A stretch of 64,000 nucleotides of DNA from Mycobacterium kyorinense (lineage in GTDB: Bacteria; Actinomycetota; Actinomycetes; Mycobacteriales; Mycobacteriaceae): NCBI RefSeq assembly GCF_002101735.1, contig NZ_LQPE01000158.1, forward strand, positions 1 through 64,000, written 5' to 3'. The number at the start of each line of letters is the position of its first letter. Position 1 is the first letter of the stretch. Both the position numbers and the translations under genes were made by a program. The notes under the pieces were generated by a model, which was given only the letters and a program-made list of their open reading frames with translations, was not told the origin of the DNA and ran no database searches. Shown in pieces: positions 7,521 through 16,076 of this stretch.

Positions 7521-9847
7521 TGACGACGCCTGCGGCTCAGCCGCGCATCCCGCTGTCGGTCACCGACGTCTTCAAGCGCGTGTTCCTCGGCAAGCCGCTG
7601 ATCACCGAGGAGTTGAGTTCCGAACGGCTGTCGAATCCTGTTGCGCTGGGCGCACTGTCACCCGACGCGATCTCGTCGACCGCGTACGGCCCCGAGCAGA
7701 TCATGATCGAGCTGCTGCCCCACGCGGGCCTGGCCGCGTTCGCGTTGCTGCTGCCGATCACCGGTGTCATCCTGTTGATCCTGGTGTTGGTCGCCGCCTC
7801 GTATCGACAGGTGGTGATGGCCTACACCCGCGCCGGCGGCTCGTATGTGGTTGCCCGGGAGAACTTCGGGCCCCGGGTGGCGCAGATCGCCGCCGCGGCA
7901 CTGCTGATCGACTACGTGGTCACGGTCGCGGTGCAGTCGGCGGCCGGCACGGTCGCGGTGGTGTCGGCGATCCGACCGCTCGGGCCCTACAGCCTGGAAA
8001 TCACTGTTGCCGTCGTACTTCTGATCTGCTACGCGAACCTGCGCGGGTTGCGCGAGGCGGGCCTGCCGTTCGCGATCTCGACCTACTCCTTCGTGGTGAT
8101 GATCTCGGCGACGATCGTGACCGGCGTGATCCGCCACATCTTCTGGGGCTTACCGACTTACGATCCACAGCACATTGCCGGCGCGGTGCCGGTGCATCAG
8201 GGCAGCGGGCTGGTGATGGGTGCGACGATCCTGGTGCTGCTGCGCGCCTTCGCGAACGGCGGGTCGTCGCTGACCGGGGTCGAGGCCATCTCCAACACCG
8301 TCAATGTCTTCCGTAAACCGCAGGGCGTCAACGCGCGTCGTGTCCTCACCACGATGGCCTGCATCCTGGGGTTCCTGTTGGCCGGGGTGGCCTACCTGGC
8401 GCATGTCACGCACGCCACCCCGTATGTCGACGAATACCCGTCGATGCTCTCCGAGATCGCCCGGGTGGTGTTCGGCCACGGAATCGTCGGCGACGCCTTG
8501 TACTTTCTGGTTCAGGCGTCGACTGCCGCCATCTTGTTCACCGGCGCCAACACGAGCTTCAACGGTTTCCCGGCGCTGGCGAGCTTTGTTGCCGAGGACC
8601 GCTTTCTGCCGCGGCAGCTGACCAAACGCGGGCATCGGCTGGTGTTCTCCAACGGCATCATCGCGCTCACCGCGCTGTCGGTGGCGCTGCTGGTCGCCAC
8701 CGGCGGCTCGGTCAACGCACTGGTGCCGTTCTACGCGATCGGCGTGTTCACCGGGTTCTCGATGGCCGGCTACGGAATGACCAAACACCATCTGACGCAC
8801 CGCCAACCCGGCTGGCGGCGCAAGCTGGCGATCAACCTGTCTGCCGGGATCTTGTCGACGATCATCGTGGGCATCTTCGCGGTGGCGAAGTTCACCGAAG
8901 GTGCCTGGCTGGTGGTCGTCGTCTTTCCGTTGATGGTGTTGGCGCTGATGCGGCTCAACAAGGAATACCGCGCCGAGGCCGCGATTCTCGAGATGTTCCG
9001 TACCGACCGCCCCGAACTGGTCAAGTACGCGCGGCATCGGGTGTTCGTCTTCGTCAACTCTGTCGACCTCGCGGTGATCGAGGCGCTGCGCTACGGCAAG
9101 GGGTTGCGCGCCGACGAATTGATCGCGGTGCACTTCATGGTGGACGCGGCGCACGCCGCGCAGTTGCGCAAGCGCTGGGACCGCTTCGAACTCGACACCC
9201 GGTTGCGCGTCGTGGACTGTCCGGATCGCCAGATCACGCGCGGGGCGCAGGAACTGGTGCTTCGGGCGCTGAGCGAGCACCCCGACACCAACGTGACGGT
9301 GCTGCTGCCACGTCGCACCTACGCGCCGCTGCTGGGGCGCCTGCTCCATGACCGCACCGCGGACAAGATCGCCCGCGCCATCAGCCGGATTCCGGACGCC
9401 GCCGCGACCATCGTGCCGTACGACGTGCAGTCCCGGATCGCCGAAGCTTTCCCCGATCTCTTCGAGCAGCGGATCGCTCGCGAGCTCGAGAAGATCGAAG
9501 AGCGGATCTCCCACGGCGAGCAGCAAACGGTCCAGGAGTACGAGCATCCCGAACGGCCGTCGGCGGTGATCCCGGTGGGCGGGCTCATCGAGGGGCAGCG
9601 AGCCACCGTCGAGGGACGAGTCAGTCAGGTCGAGGACATCACCAAGCGCCGGCAGACATTTCGCTGGATCGTCATCGGCGACGACAGCGGAGAAATACGG
9701 GTGACCTTCCACCCGGGACGCGGCGACGACGTCCAGCCCGGCCAACTGCTGCGTGTGACGGGAAAGGTGCGCGGCGGCGGCAATCGTCCGATGTCGATGG
9801 TCGACCCGGCCTACCAGGTGATCGAGGAACCGGTGGAAACTACGTAG
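7520..9847 (+). CDS. KimA-like APC-superfamily permease with C-terminal OB-fold
   Basis: A 775-aa membrane protein whose ATG overlaps the preceding stop. Residues ~1-480 form an APC-fold permease with about 12 hydrophobic segments. The S-P-D-A-I-S-S-T-A-Y-G-P-E-Q-I-M motif near residue 50 is characteristic of the KimA/YdaO potassium importer group. Residues ~490-660 are a soluble USP-like domain (H-R-V-F-V-F-V-N-S-V-D, N-V-T-V-L-L-P-R-R) that in KimA binds the transporter core. The last ~110 residues look like an OB-fold (G-G-L-I-E-G-Q-R-A-T-V-E-G-R-V ... D-D-S-G-E-I-R-V-T-F ... G-Q-L-L-R-V-T-G-K-V), as in RecG/tRNA_anti domains, and B. subtilis KimA lacks such a domain. Potassium uptake is inferred. 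Confidence 0.8.
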   Translation: MTTPAAQPRIPLSVTDVFKRVFLGKPLITEELSSERLSNPVALGALSPDAISSTAYGPEQIMIELLPHAGLAAFALLLPITGVILLILVLVAASYRQVVMAYTRAGGSYVVARENFGPRVAQIAAAALLIDYVVTVAVQSAAGTVAVVSAIRPLGPYSLEITVAVVLLICYANLRGLREAGLPFAISTYSFVVMISATIVTGVIRHIFWGLPTYDPQHIAGAVPVHQGSGLVMGATILVLLRAFANGGSSLTGVEAISNTVNVFRKPQGVNARRVLTTMACILGFLLAGVAYLAHVTHATPYVDEYPSMLSEIARVVFGHGIVGDALYFLVQASTAAILFTGANTSFNGFPALASFVAEDRFLPRQLTKRGHRLVFSNGIIALTALSVALLVATGGSVNALVPFYAIGVFTGFSMAGYGMTKHHLTHRQPGWRRKLAINLSAGILSTIIVGIFAVAKFTEGAWLVVVVFPLMVLALMRLNKEYRAEAAILEMFRTDRPELVKYARHRVFVFVNSVDLAVIEALRYGKGLRADELIAVHFMVDAAHAAQLRKRWDRFELDTRLRVVDCPDRQITRGAQELVLRALSEHPDTNVTVLLPRRTYAPLLGRLLHDRTADKIARAISRIPDAAATIVPYDVQSRIAEAFPDLFEQRIARELEKIEERISHGEQQTVQEYEHPERPSAVIPVGGLIEGQRATVEGRVSQVEDITKRRQTFRWIVIGDDSGEIRVTFHPGRGDDVQPGQLLRVTGKVRGGGNRPMSMVDPAYQVIEEPVETT

Positions 9848-9890
9848 CAAAGCGAGGACAGCGGCGCCGGTGTGCGGCAAAGTTACTGAC

Positions 9891-10292
9891 ATGGCTACCA
9901 ATCCGAAGGTTCCGAAACCTGGGGACATCAAGTCCGCCGCTCAAGCCGCCGTGGAGACGGCGCAGTCGGTTGCCAGCGGTGCGATGCGAATTCCGCCGGC
10001 TTCGGTTCAACTCGCTGCACAGCTGCCGGATCTCCTGGAGAACCTCGCGGTGGCGACTGAGCGCCTCAACACGACAATCGACCGGGCGGAAAGGTACATC
10101 GCCCTTGCCGATCCGATGATCCGGACCATGGACCGCCTGCTGCCCCAGCTTGAAGCGCTCGTCGCCACCGGCGATGACGTATTCAAGGCTCTGTCCAGCC
10201 TCCCGGGGGTTTCGACGTTGGGTCGACTCGCCGCTGGAAAGCCCTCGGCCGAGCGCAGGACCGACAAGCGTCGAAGCAACCCGGCCGGGTGA
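9891..10292 (+). CDS. Small conserved-type hypothetical protein
   Basis: A 133-aa protein starting at the ATG at 9891. A GTG at 9870 would add 7 residues with no clear benefit. It is Ala-rich and amphipathic, without signal peptide or membrane segment. Residues ~40-110 (L-P-D-L-L-E-N-L-A-V-A-T-E-R-L-N ... D-R-L-L-P-Q-L-E-A-L-V) should form long helices, somewhat phasin-like. The tail is basic (R-R-T-D-K-R-R-S). It lies 43 bp after the permease and converges on the kinase gene 19 bp away. I do not recognise a function. Confidence 0.6.
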   Translation: MATNPKVPKPGDIKSAAQAAVETAQSVASGAMRIPPASVQLAAQLPDLLENLAVATERLNTTIDRAERYIALADPMIRTMDRLLPQLEALVATGDDVFKALSSLPGVSTLGRLAAGKPSAERRTDKRRSNPAG

Positions 10293-10311
10293 CCGTCGCT
10301 CAGGAACGTCG

Positions 10312-11484
10312 TCAGCTCGGAACGTCGATCTGGATCACGGTGCCGCCGCCGGGCGCCGGCGAGACAGTCATCGTGCCGCCGACCTGAGTCACCCGTGCCT
10401 TCATCCCGCGCAGCCCGAATCCGTCGGCGTGGTCGCCAGTCAAGCCAATGCCGTTGTCCGACAAGCAAAGCCGAATATTGCCCGCGGACGCGGTCAGCTG
10501 AACCCGTACTACGGTTGCCTGCGCATGCTTGCGAATATTGGTTAACCCCTCCTGGGCGGCGCGCAGTAGCACCACATCCTTGGCCATTTCCAGCGCCGGC
10601 AGGTCCCGGTCGGCGGACATGCTCACGGCGGTGCCGGTCTCGGCGCTGAGCTTGTCGCACTGACGCTGGATCGCTGCCGCGAGCGACCCCTGTTCCAGGT
10701 CGGCGGGCGTCAGATCAGCCACCATGCCCCGCGCCTCGGCAAGGTTTTCCCGTGCAGTCGTATGGATCAACTCGACGTGGCGGCTCGCGGCGCCGGGGTC
10801 GGTTTCCAACTCGGTTTCAACGACCTGTGCCAGTGCGACGATGCTGGTGAACCCCTGGGCCAGCGTGTCGTGGATCTCCCGCGCTAACCGCTCCCGTTCG
10901 GCTGAGATACCGGCCGCGCGCGACAACCGCTCGGCCTCGGCGCGGGTGGCTGCCAACTCGGCGACCACCGTGGCTAACCTGGCGCGTTGCCGCGTCGCCG
11001 TCACGATCATGGTCCCGATCACGGGCGCGGCGACGACGCCGATCAGCGTGATCGCCACGCCCACAGCGATATCCGGCGTGTGCGGTCCTTCGACGATCAG
11101 CGCGATCGCCAACGGGATGAAGTTGATCGCGGTGGTCGCGGCTATCGCGGTCCACAGCGGTAGCGCCGAGAAGACGATTGGATAGATCGCCGGTATCGCC
11201 GCGACAGCGACGATCGAGAACCACATCGCCAGTACTAACAACGTCACCGCCACGGCAACGAATGTGGTTGTTCGCCAGGTGGTTTCGCCCGAGCGGGGTA
11301 CGCCGCGCCCGAAGGTCAGCGCCCAGACCGCGATGCCCGCCAACAGCGCGGCGGCGACCGGTGGCTTGCCGGTGAAGCGGTCGTTGAGCAGAAAGACGGC
11401 GGCGATGGCCGTGATGCAGACACCGGCGATGTAGGCATCCCAAAGCCAATGCCATTCGGTGGCCCGCGCCGCGCCATCGTTCAT
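10312..11484 (-). CDS. NarL-type sensor histidine kinase (sister copy 1, orphan)
   Basis: A 390-aa membrane histidine kinase. The N-terminal ~165 residues carry five or six hydrophobic segments with no large extracellular sensor loop. A HisKA_3 dimerization domain follows with the phospho-accepting His205 in E-R-L-A-R-E-I-H-D-T-L-A-Q-G. The HATPase part has N-I-R-K-H-A-Q, D-N-G-I-G-L and G-F-G-L-R-G-M-K-A-R-V. It is strongly similar along its whole length to the kinase at 14220-15434. Its start overlaps the stop of the carotenoid oxygenase gene by 4 bp, so it is last in the operon 13519 to 10312. No response regulator is adjacent; the regulator at 13603-14223 is the obvious shared partner. 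Confidence 0.9.
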   Translation of the reverse strand: MNDGAARATEWHWLWDAYIAGVCITAIAAVFLLNDRFTGKPPVAAALLAGIAVWALTFGRGVPRSGETTWRTTTFVAVAVTLLVLAMWFSIVAVAAIPAIYPIVFSALPLWTAIAATTAINFIPLAIALIVEGPHTPDIAVGVAITLIGVVAAPVIGTMIVTATRQRARLATVVAELAATRAEAERLSRAAGISAERERLAREIHDTLAQGFTSIVALAQVVETELETDPGAASRHVELIHTTARENLAEARGMVADLTPADLEQGSLAAAIQRQCDKLSAETGTAVSMSADRDLPALEMAKDVVLLRAAQEGLTNIRKHAQATVVRVQLTASAGNIRLCLSDNGIGLTGDHADGFGLRGMKARVTQVGGTMTVSPAPGGGTVIQIDVPS

Positions 11485-12977
11485 TGCGCGATGTTAGCCC
11501 CCGTGGGCACCCAGTTGCCGTGGAATCCGTTCGGCACTCGCGCCGGCAGGTGCACGGTGGCGACCGCCTCCAACGTCTGTGCGTCGAGCAGTACCAGATC
11601 GCTGCGATCGGTGGTGCGGTCGTAGACGAATCCCATCGCCACGCCGTCGTCTTCGGCGGCATCCGCCGCGGACGGGACGAAGACGAACTCGCTGGGCTCG
11701 CGGCCGGCGCCAAAGGACGCCGCTCTTGTCGATTGCGTCAGCACGTCGTGCTTGAGGATCACGTCCGGCGCGGTGAGCGCGGCCCATCCCGGCGCATATC
11801 CGACTGCGTAGCCGTAGCGGTGGCGCCGGCCGACCAGACGCTCGTCCACGCGAGGGAATTCCTGCGAGGTGTCGTCGAGTCGCTCCTCGGTCACGGAACC
11901 AGTGGTGAGGTCTACCGTCCATCGATCCAGCGACTGTGTGTCCGGGATTGGCTCGGTGGCGCTCGCGAAGATCTTGGGATGACGAACGACGTCCAGCACC
12001 AACTTGTTGCCGTCGTCGAAGGCGTTGAGCGGGTGGAACACGTAGCACGGCTGCACCTCGAACCAGCGGATGTCGGCGGCCGTTCCTTCCCTGGGCATGA
12101 CACCGACCTGGGCCTTGCGCTCCGGCGCCCAGCGATAAGGCAGCGGCAAGTTCGGCGGTCCTCCCCGCTCCGATCCGCGCATGGCAGCCCGCAGCACGAA
12201 ATCCGGTGCGGCGTGGCGCTCGACGACGCGAGTCAGCCACCTGGCCAACGCCTTGGCCGGCCTGCGGGACGTCGCCGCGCTGAAATCCAACGCCACCGGC
12301 AGGTCGTAGAGGACGACGTAGCGCTCGGTGAGCGAAAAGTCGTGCATCATCGTTTGGGCATTGAGCTTTATGTCTACCCTGCGACGCACCTTGCCGTCGA
12401 CTCCGGTGACGGTGTATCGAATCAGGCTGCCCTGCATGGGGTTATACGACACTGCGTGCAACTCGCCGCTCACGGGATCCCGTTTGGGATGTGCGGTGTA
12501 GCCGGCGAAAAGGGTTCCGCAGAAGTCCGACGGGCCAACGGTTTCCAGGTCGTCGCTCAATTCGTACGGCCGCACACCGGCCTCGGTGAGAGCCAACGTG
12601 CGCCCGCCGTGGCCGATGACGTTGGTGTTGGTCGCGAAGTCGAAACCGCCGTCGTGCGGTCCACCGGGCCATCGCTCGCCGAGGCGGCGTGACATGTCAG
12701 CCGAGCGCACCCAGCGATTGCGGTACCACTGCGCCTTGCCGTCCCGCAGCCGCAAGCCGTGGACCATGCCTTCGCCGAGAAACGGGTGATACCGGCTTGG
12801 ATCCGGGTCACCAAGGGGATTGGGTCCGACACGTAGATAGCGTCCGTCAAGGTACTCGGGGATACAGCCGGTCACGTCGAGATCGGTCGCGGTGATTTCC
12901 CGCCGGACCGGAGCCCAGTTACCGCTCAGATACGGGTTCCCAGCGTCAACTGCGGTTTCGCCGAATGTTGTTGTCAT
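11481..12977 (-). CDS. Carotenoid cleavage oxygenase family protein
   Basis: A 498-aa member of the RPE65/carotenoid oxygenase family, which cleaves double bonds of carotenoids, apocarotenoids or stilbenes with non-haem Fe(II). The N-terminus has G-R-Y-L-R-V-G-P-N-P-L, the family opening. The conserved histidines that hold iron are visible in T-A-H-P-K (near 180), M-M-H-D-F-S (near 230), Y-V-F-H-P-L-N (near 335) and the C-terminal N-G-F-H-G-N-W-V-P. It resembles the mycobacterial Rv0654/Rv0913c group. It is translationally coupled to the deazaflavin oxidoreductase upstream and to the kinase downstream (4-bp overlaps on both sides). The substrate is not readable. Confidence 0.9.
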   Translation of the reverse strand: MTTTFGETAVDAGNPYLSGNWAPVRREITATDLDVTGCIPEYLDGRYLRVGPNPLGDPDPSRYHPFLGEGMVHGLRLRDGKAQWYRNRWVRSADMSRRLGERWPGGPHDGGFDFATNTNVIGHGGRTLALTEAGVRPYELSDDLETVGPSDFCGTLFAGYTAHPKRDPVSGELHAVSYNPMQGSLIRYTVTGVDGKVRRRVDIKLNAQTMMHDFSLTERYVVLYDLPVALDFSAATSRRPAKALARWLTRVVERHAAPDFVLRAAMRGSERGGPPNLPLPYRWAPERKAQVGVMPREGTAADIRWFEVQPCYVFHPLNAFDDGNKLVLDVVRHPKIFASATEPIPDTQSLDRWTVDLTTGSVTEERLDDTSQEFPRVDERLVGRRHRYGYAVGYAPGWAALTAPDVILKHDVLTQSTRAASFGAGREPSEFVFVPSAADAAEDDGVAMGFVYDRTTDRSDLVLLDAQTLEAVATVHLPARVPNGFHGNWVPTGANIAQ

Positions 12978-13519
12978 GCGCCCGTCTCCTTCAGTTCGAT
13001 GACGATCGGGATGCCGGTGTCAAACCAATAGCGGTGCAGCTCTTGGATTTTCGCGCGGGTAGGCCAGCCGCGCAGATGGAGCGCGCATTCGGCGTAGTCG
13101 ACCGGGTTCACGGTGTCGCAGATCGTGGCCCGCGCAGTCGCCAGCTCGGCCGCATCGGTGATCTCGCGCGCCACACCGCCGAACGTGCCGCCGGGGATCC
13201 GCAGCTGCACGGCCGGGTTGGCGCGGATGTTGCGTACCCAGGCGTGCACGACGTCCGGCTCCGTCACCGCGACATGCGGCGGTCGAAGCGCCACGATGTA
13301 CACCCGGTCGTCCCGCCGGATCATGCGGACGCACTTACTCCTGGGCTTGCCGGTCTTGCGCCCGGTCGTCGTCAACACACCGAATCCAACCGAGGGCGAC
13401 AGCTTGAACATCGGGAGCATCAGCGCGCTGAGCACTCGGCCGCTACGGCCCGAGCGCAGCAGGCGCCGGTGCTTCCCGAGTTGCGCGACCGCGGCGGCGC
13501 GCACGCCATTGGTGTCCAT
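12974..13519 (-). CDS. Deazaflavin (F420)-dependent nitroreductase-family oxidoreductase
   Basis: A 181-aa protein of the DUF385/Ddn family of split-beta-barrel flavin/deazaflavin oxidoreductases. The signature is G-V-L-T-T-T-G-R-K-T-G-K-P-R (about residues 45-58), followed by V-H-A-W-V-R-N-I-R-A-N-P-A-V-Q-L-R. The start at the ATG 13517-13519 (M-D-T-N-G-V) is preferred; the frame stays open to 13558 but runs through the promoter region. It is first in an operon with the carotenoid oxygenase and kinase 1 (ATGA overlap). A conserved 36-bp element sits 40-75 bp upstream. F420 use is inferred from the family. Confidence 0.85.
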   Translation of the reverse strand: MDTNGVRAAAVAQLGKHRRLLRSGRSGRVLSALMLPMFKLSPSVGFGVLTTTGRKTGKPRSKCVRMIRRDDRVYIVALRPPHVAVTEPDVVHAWVRNIRANPAVQLRIPGGTFGGVAREITDAAELATARATICDTVNPVDYAECALHLRGWPTRAKIQELHRYWFDTGIPIVIELKETGA

Positions 13520-13558
13520 GCGCCGATCCTGCGTGACCCGGCGCCGGGTTCGCGACAC

Positions 13559-13594
13559 CCTGACGGCTGTATTCGGTATCCGTCGAACGGTGGA
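13559..13594 (-). promoter_or_regulatory. Copy B of a 36-bp upstream motif
   Basis: Matches the segment at 16032-16067 in 32 of 36 positions, in the same orientation. Read on the minus strand its most constant parts are TCCACCGTTCGAC and CAGCCGTCAGG. It lies just downstream of the response regulator stop (13603) and upstream of the oxidoreductase start (13519). Likely a promoter or response-regulator binding region; the role is inferred. Confidence 0.6.
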
Positions 13595-13602
13595 CAGCGG
13601 GA

Positions 13603-14223
13603 TTAGGTAAGCAGGCCCAGCGACATCGCCGTGGTCACCGCGGCGGTGCGGTCGGACACCCCGAGCTTGTTGAATGCCCGCAGCAGATGGGTTTTCACCG
13701 TCGCCTCGCTGATGTGCAATGCGCGCCCGATATCCGCGTTGGTCTTGCCCTTTGCGACAAGCGTAAGCACGTCAACCTCGCGGGCCGACAACGCCGGCGA
13801 CGCGGGTTGGCGCACCCAACGCACCAAGCGGTCGGCCACCGAGGGAGCGAGCACAGTCTTGCCGCGGGCCGCATCACGCACCGCCTCAGCCAGTTCCGCG
13901 CGAGACGCGTCCTTCAGCAAGTACCCGGCTGCACCGGCCTCGACGGCCCGCAGGATGTCGGCGTCGGACTCGTAAGTGGTGACAACCAGGACCCGGGTGT
14001 TCGGCAGCGCCGCGAGGATGCGCTCGGTCGCGGTTACGCCGTCGACATCGGGCATGCGCAGATCCATCAGAATGACGTCCGGGCGCAGTGATTCGGCCAT
14101 CGCGACCGCCTCGGCGCCGTTGCCCGCCTCGCCGACGACGGTGAGGTCCGTCTCCGCGTTGATCATGCCGCGCAGGCCCTCCCGGACCACCGGATGGTCG
14201 TCGACAAGCAAGACCGTCGTCAT
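13603..14223 (-). CDS. NarL/LuxR-family response regulator
   Basis: A 206-aa regulator with a receiver domain (D8, D9, phospho-acceptor D54 in V-I-L-M-D-L-R-M-P-D, T-T in V-L-V-V-T-T-Y-E, K in Y-L-L-K-D-A). The C-terminal LuxR helix-turn-helix reads L-S-A-R-E-V-D-V-L-T-L-V-A-K-G-K-T-N-A-D-I-G-R-A-L-H-I-S. Its ATG overlaps the kinase 2 stop by 4 bp, so the two are a cognate pair. Since kinase 1 has no regulator of its own, this protein may serve both kinases. It is distinct in sequence from DevR in this window. Confidence 0.93.
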   Translation of the reverse strand: MTTVLLVDDHPVVREGLRGMINAETDLTVVGEAGNGAEAVAMAESLRPDVILMDLRMPDVDGVTATERILAALPNTRVLVVTTYESDADILRAVEAGAAGYLLKDASRAELAEAVRDAARGKTVLAPSVADRLVRWVRQPASPALSAREVDVLTLVAKGKTNADIGRALHISEATVKTHLLRAFNKLGVSDRTAAVTTAMSLGLLT

Positions 14224-15434
14224 GCCGGAACCTCAATGTCGATGGTGACCCCGCCACCGGGTGTTCGGGACACCCGCATGGTCCCGCCCACCTGCGCCAC
14301 CCGTGCCTTCATCCCGCGCAGGCCGAACCCTTCAGGGTGATCGCTCGATAGCCCAATGCCGTTGTCCGCCAACGTCAACCGAACGCCATTGGCCACGGCC
14401 GACAGCTTGGCGCACACTGCGCTTGCCTGAGCATGCTTGCGGATGTTGGCGAGCGCTTCTTGAGTGGCGCGCAGCAGCACCACGTCGGCGGCCATGCCCA
14501 GCGTGGGCAGGTCGCGATCGGCGGAGAACTTCACCGCGATGCCGGTCTCGGCGGTGAGTTTGTCGCATTGACGCCGGATCGCCGCGGCCAGCGAACCTTC
14601 GCCGAGGACCGTCGGGGACAACCCGGCCACGATCACCCGCGCTTCGGCCAGGTTTTCCCGCGCCGTCGTCCGGATCAACTCGAGATGTCTATCAGCGGCG
14701 GCCCGATCGGAGTCCAACTCCGCCTCGACGGCCTGCGATAGGGCCACGATGCTGGTGTACCCCTGCGCGAGCGTGTCGTGAATCTCGCGGGCCAGCCGTT
14801 CTCGTTCGGCCGCCGCACCGGCCTCGCTCGAAAGCCGAGCGCTCTCGGCGCGGCTCGCCGCGAGCTCCTTGACCACCGCTGCCAATTTCGTGCGTTGCCG
14901 CGTCGCAAGTGCACCCAATGTGCCGATTACCGGAGCGGCGATAACACCAATTAACGTAACGCCGAACACCAGCGGGATATCTGTGGAGATGGGCCGTCCC
15001 GCGGTTAGCACCATAATCAGCGGCGTGACGGTGACCGCAATGGTCACCACAGGCGCGGCCCACATCGGCAACGATGTGTAGATCACGGGATAGATCGCCG
15101 GTACCGCGGCCATCGCCACCGGCACCGGCGCGTCCACGACAGGCGAGCACGATATCGCCAGCAGAGACAACGCCACAACGACGCCGACAAGCACCCATGA
15201 CTGCCAGGTCGATTTGTCAGAACGCAGTACCGGACGCCCAACAGTTAGGACACACACCACGATGGCGGCCATCGCAGCAGCGACGATTGACGGGTTGCCG
15301 CCACGATTGTTCGGCATGAGGACTGCTGTGATCGTCGCTATGCCCACGCCGCCGACGTAGAGTCCCCATGCCCAATGCCACTCGCCGGCGGTACGGACGG
15401 CTGCCCGCAGCCGCGGCGTGTCGGCCGCGTCCAT
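14220..15434 (-). CDS. NarL-type sensor histidine kinase (sister copy 2)
   Basis: A 404-aa membrane kinase with the same architecture as the 10312-11484 gene: about six N-terminal hydrophobic segments up to residue ~175, a HisKA_3 domain with His219 in E-R-L-A-R-E-I-H-D-T-L-A-Q-G-Y, and an ATPase domain (N-I-R-K-H-A-Q, D-N-G-I-G-L, G-F-G-L-R-G-M-K-A-R-V). Large blocks around these motifs are identical between the two kinases, so they are recent paralogs. The N-terminal membrane parts differ more and may sense different signals. The gene is coupled to the response regulator and lies 40 bp downstream of the small membrane protein gene. Confidence 0.92.
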   Translation of the reverse strand: MDAADTPRLRAAVRTAGEWHWAWGLYVGGVGIATITAVLMPNNRGGNPSIVAAAMAAIVVCVLTVGRPVLRSDKSTWQSWVLVGVVVALSLLAISCSPVVDAPVPVAMAAVPAIYPVIYTSLPMWAAPVVTIAVTVTPLIMVLTAGRPISTDIPLVFGVTLIGVIAAPVIGTLGALATRQRTKLAAVVKELAASRAESARLSSEAGAAAERERLAREIHDTLAQGYTSIVALSQAVEAELDSDRAAADRHLELIRTTARENLAEARVIVAGLSPTVLGEGSLAAAIRRQCDKLTAETGIAVKFSADRDLPTLGMAADVVLLRATQEALANIRKHAQASAVCAKLSAVANGVRLTLADNGIGLSSDHPEGFGLRGMKARVAQVGGTMRVSRTPGGGVTIDIEVPA

Positions 15435-15474
15435 TACCTGATGCTAGCGCCGGGGCGAGCGTTGGCGGCGCGCG

Positions 15475-15993
15475 TCAGAAGGTCGTGTTCGAGGCTCGGG
15501 CACGGTGTGAACACTTCCGGCGATCCAGAAACGCCGCCGCCTGTATCGACGTATCGCGCTCGGCAGCGTCGCTGGGTGTGCCCGACCACGCATTTATCGA
15601 CGCGTCAGAACTTGGCGATCCGCCGCCGCGCGCCCATGCCACCAACTCGGGAATGACGATAAGCGCACCGAGCGTAGCCACGGGTATCGTCCAGGCGCGT
15701 CGGTGCGCTATGGCGCTTTTGCACTGATCGGCGAAGTTGGCGACGGGCCGCACCGCTCGCGATGCACCACCCTGCGTGAATTGCGGATCCTGCGGATCGT
15801 GACCCTGGTCATCTACTGTCGCCTGCAGCAAGTCGGCGTGATACCCGTTGCCACACTTGAGCTGGACGCCCCACTGGTCGTAGGTGCTGAGATGAACGGG
15901 AAAACAGAGCGCGACCAAGGCAGCCACGAATAGAGAGGCGCCGATCAGCATGTCCACCCACCCGCGGGTTATCACCTTCGCTGATTCGTCCAT
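15475..15993 (-). CDS. Small two-segment membrane protein (sister copy 1)
   Basis: A 172-aa protein with hydrophobic segments at about residues 12-32 and 100-118. Between them is an external loop carrying L-K-C-G-N-G-Y and D-Q-C-K-S-A-I, a Cys pair that could form a disulfide. The N-terminus M-D-E-S-A-K-V-I-T-R-G-W is almost identical to that of the gene at 16077-16556, and both share the loop cysteines and the H-R-R-A-W-x-I-P segment. I do not recognise a family. Its position immediately upstream of the kinase/regulator pair suggests an accessory role in sensing. Confidence 0.7.
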   Translation of the reverse strand: MDESAKVITRGWVDMLIGASLFVAALVALCFPVHLSTYDQWGVQLKCGNGYHADLLQATVDDQGHDPQDPQFTQGGASRAVRPVANFADQCKSAIAHRRAWTIPVATLGALIVIPELVAWARGGGSPSSDASINAWSGTPSDAAERDTSIQAAAFLDRRKCSHRARASNTTF

Positions 15994-16031
15994 GCCCCGA
16001 TCATGGGCAGTCTGCTGCTCTTACACGACGG

Positions 16032-16067
16032 CCTGACGGCTGAATTGGGTGTCGGTCGAACGGTGGA
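16032..16067 (-). promoter_or_regulatory. Copy A of a 36-bp upstream motif
   Basis: 32 of 36 positions match 13559-13594, same strand. It lies between the stop of the 16077-16556 gene and the start of the 15993 gene, about 39-74 bp upstream of the latter. Because both copies precede units of the same signalling module, a shared activator site or promoter is likely. Confidence 0.6.
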
Positions 16068-16076
16068 TACCGGGTA

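Noticed and set aside
6770..9847. A 1025-codon frame joining the KimA-like permease to an upstream segment
   Set aside because: The upstream part is the wrong frame of the acyl-CoA dehydrogenase gene. The ATG at 7520 overlapping its stop is the natural start.
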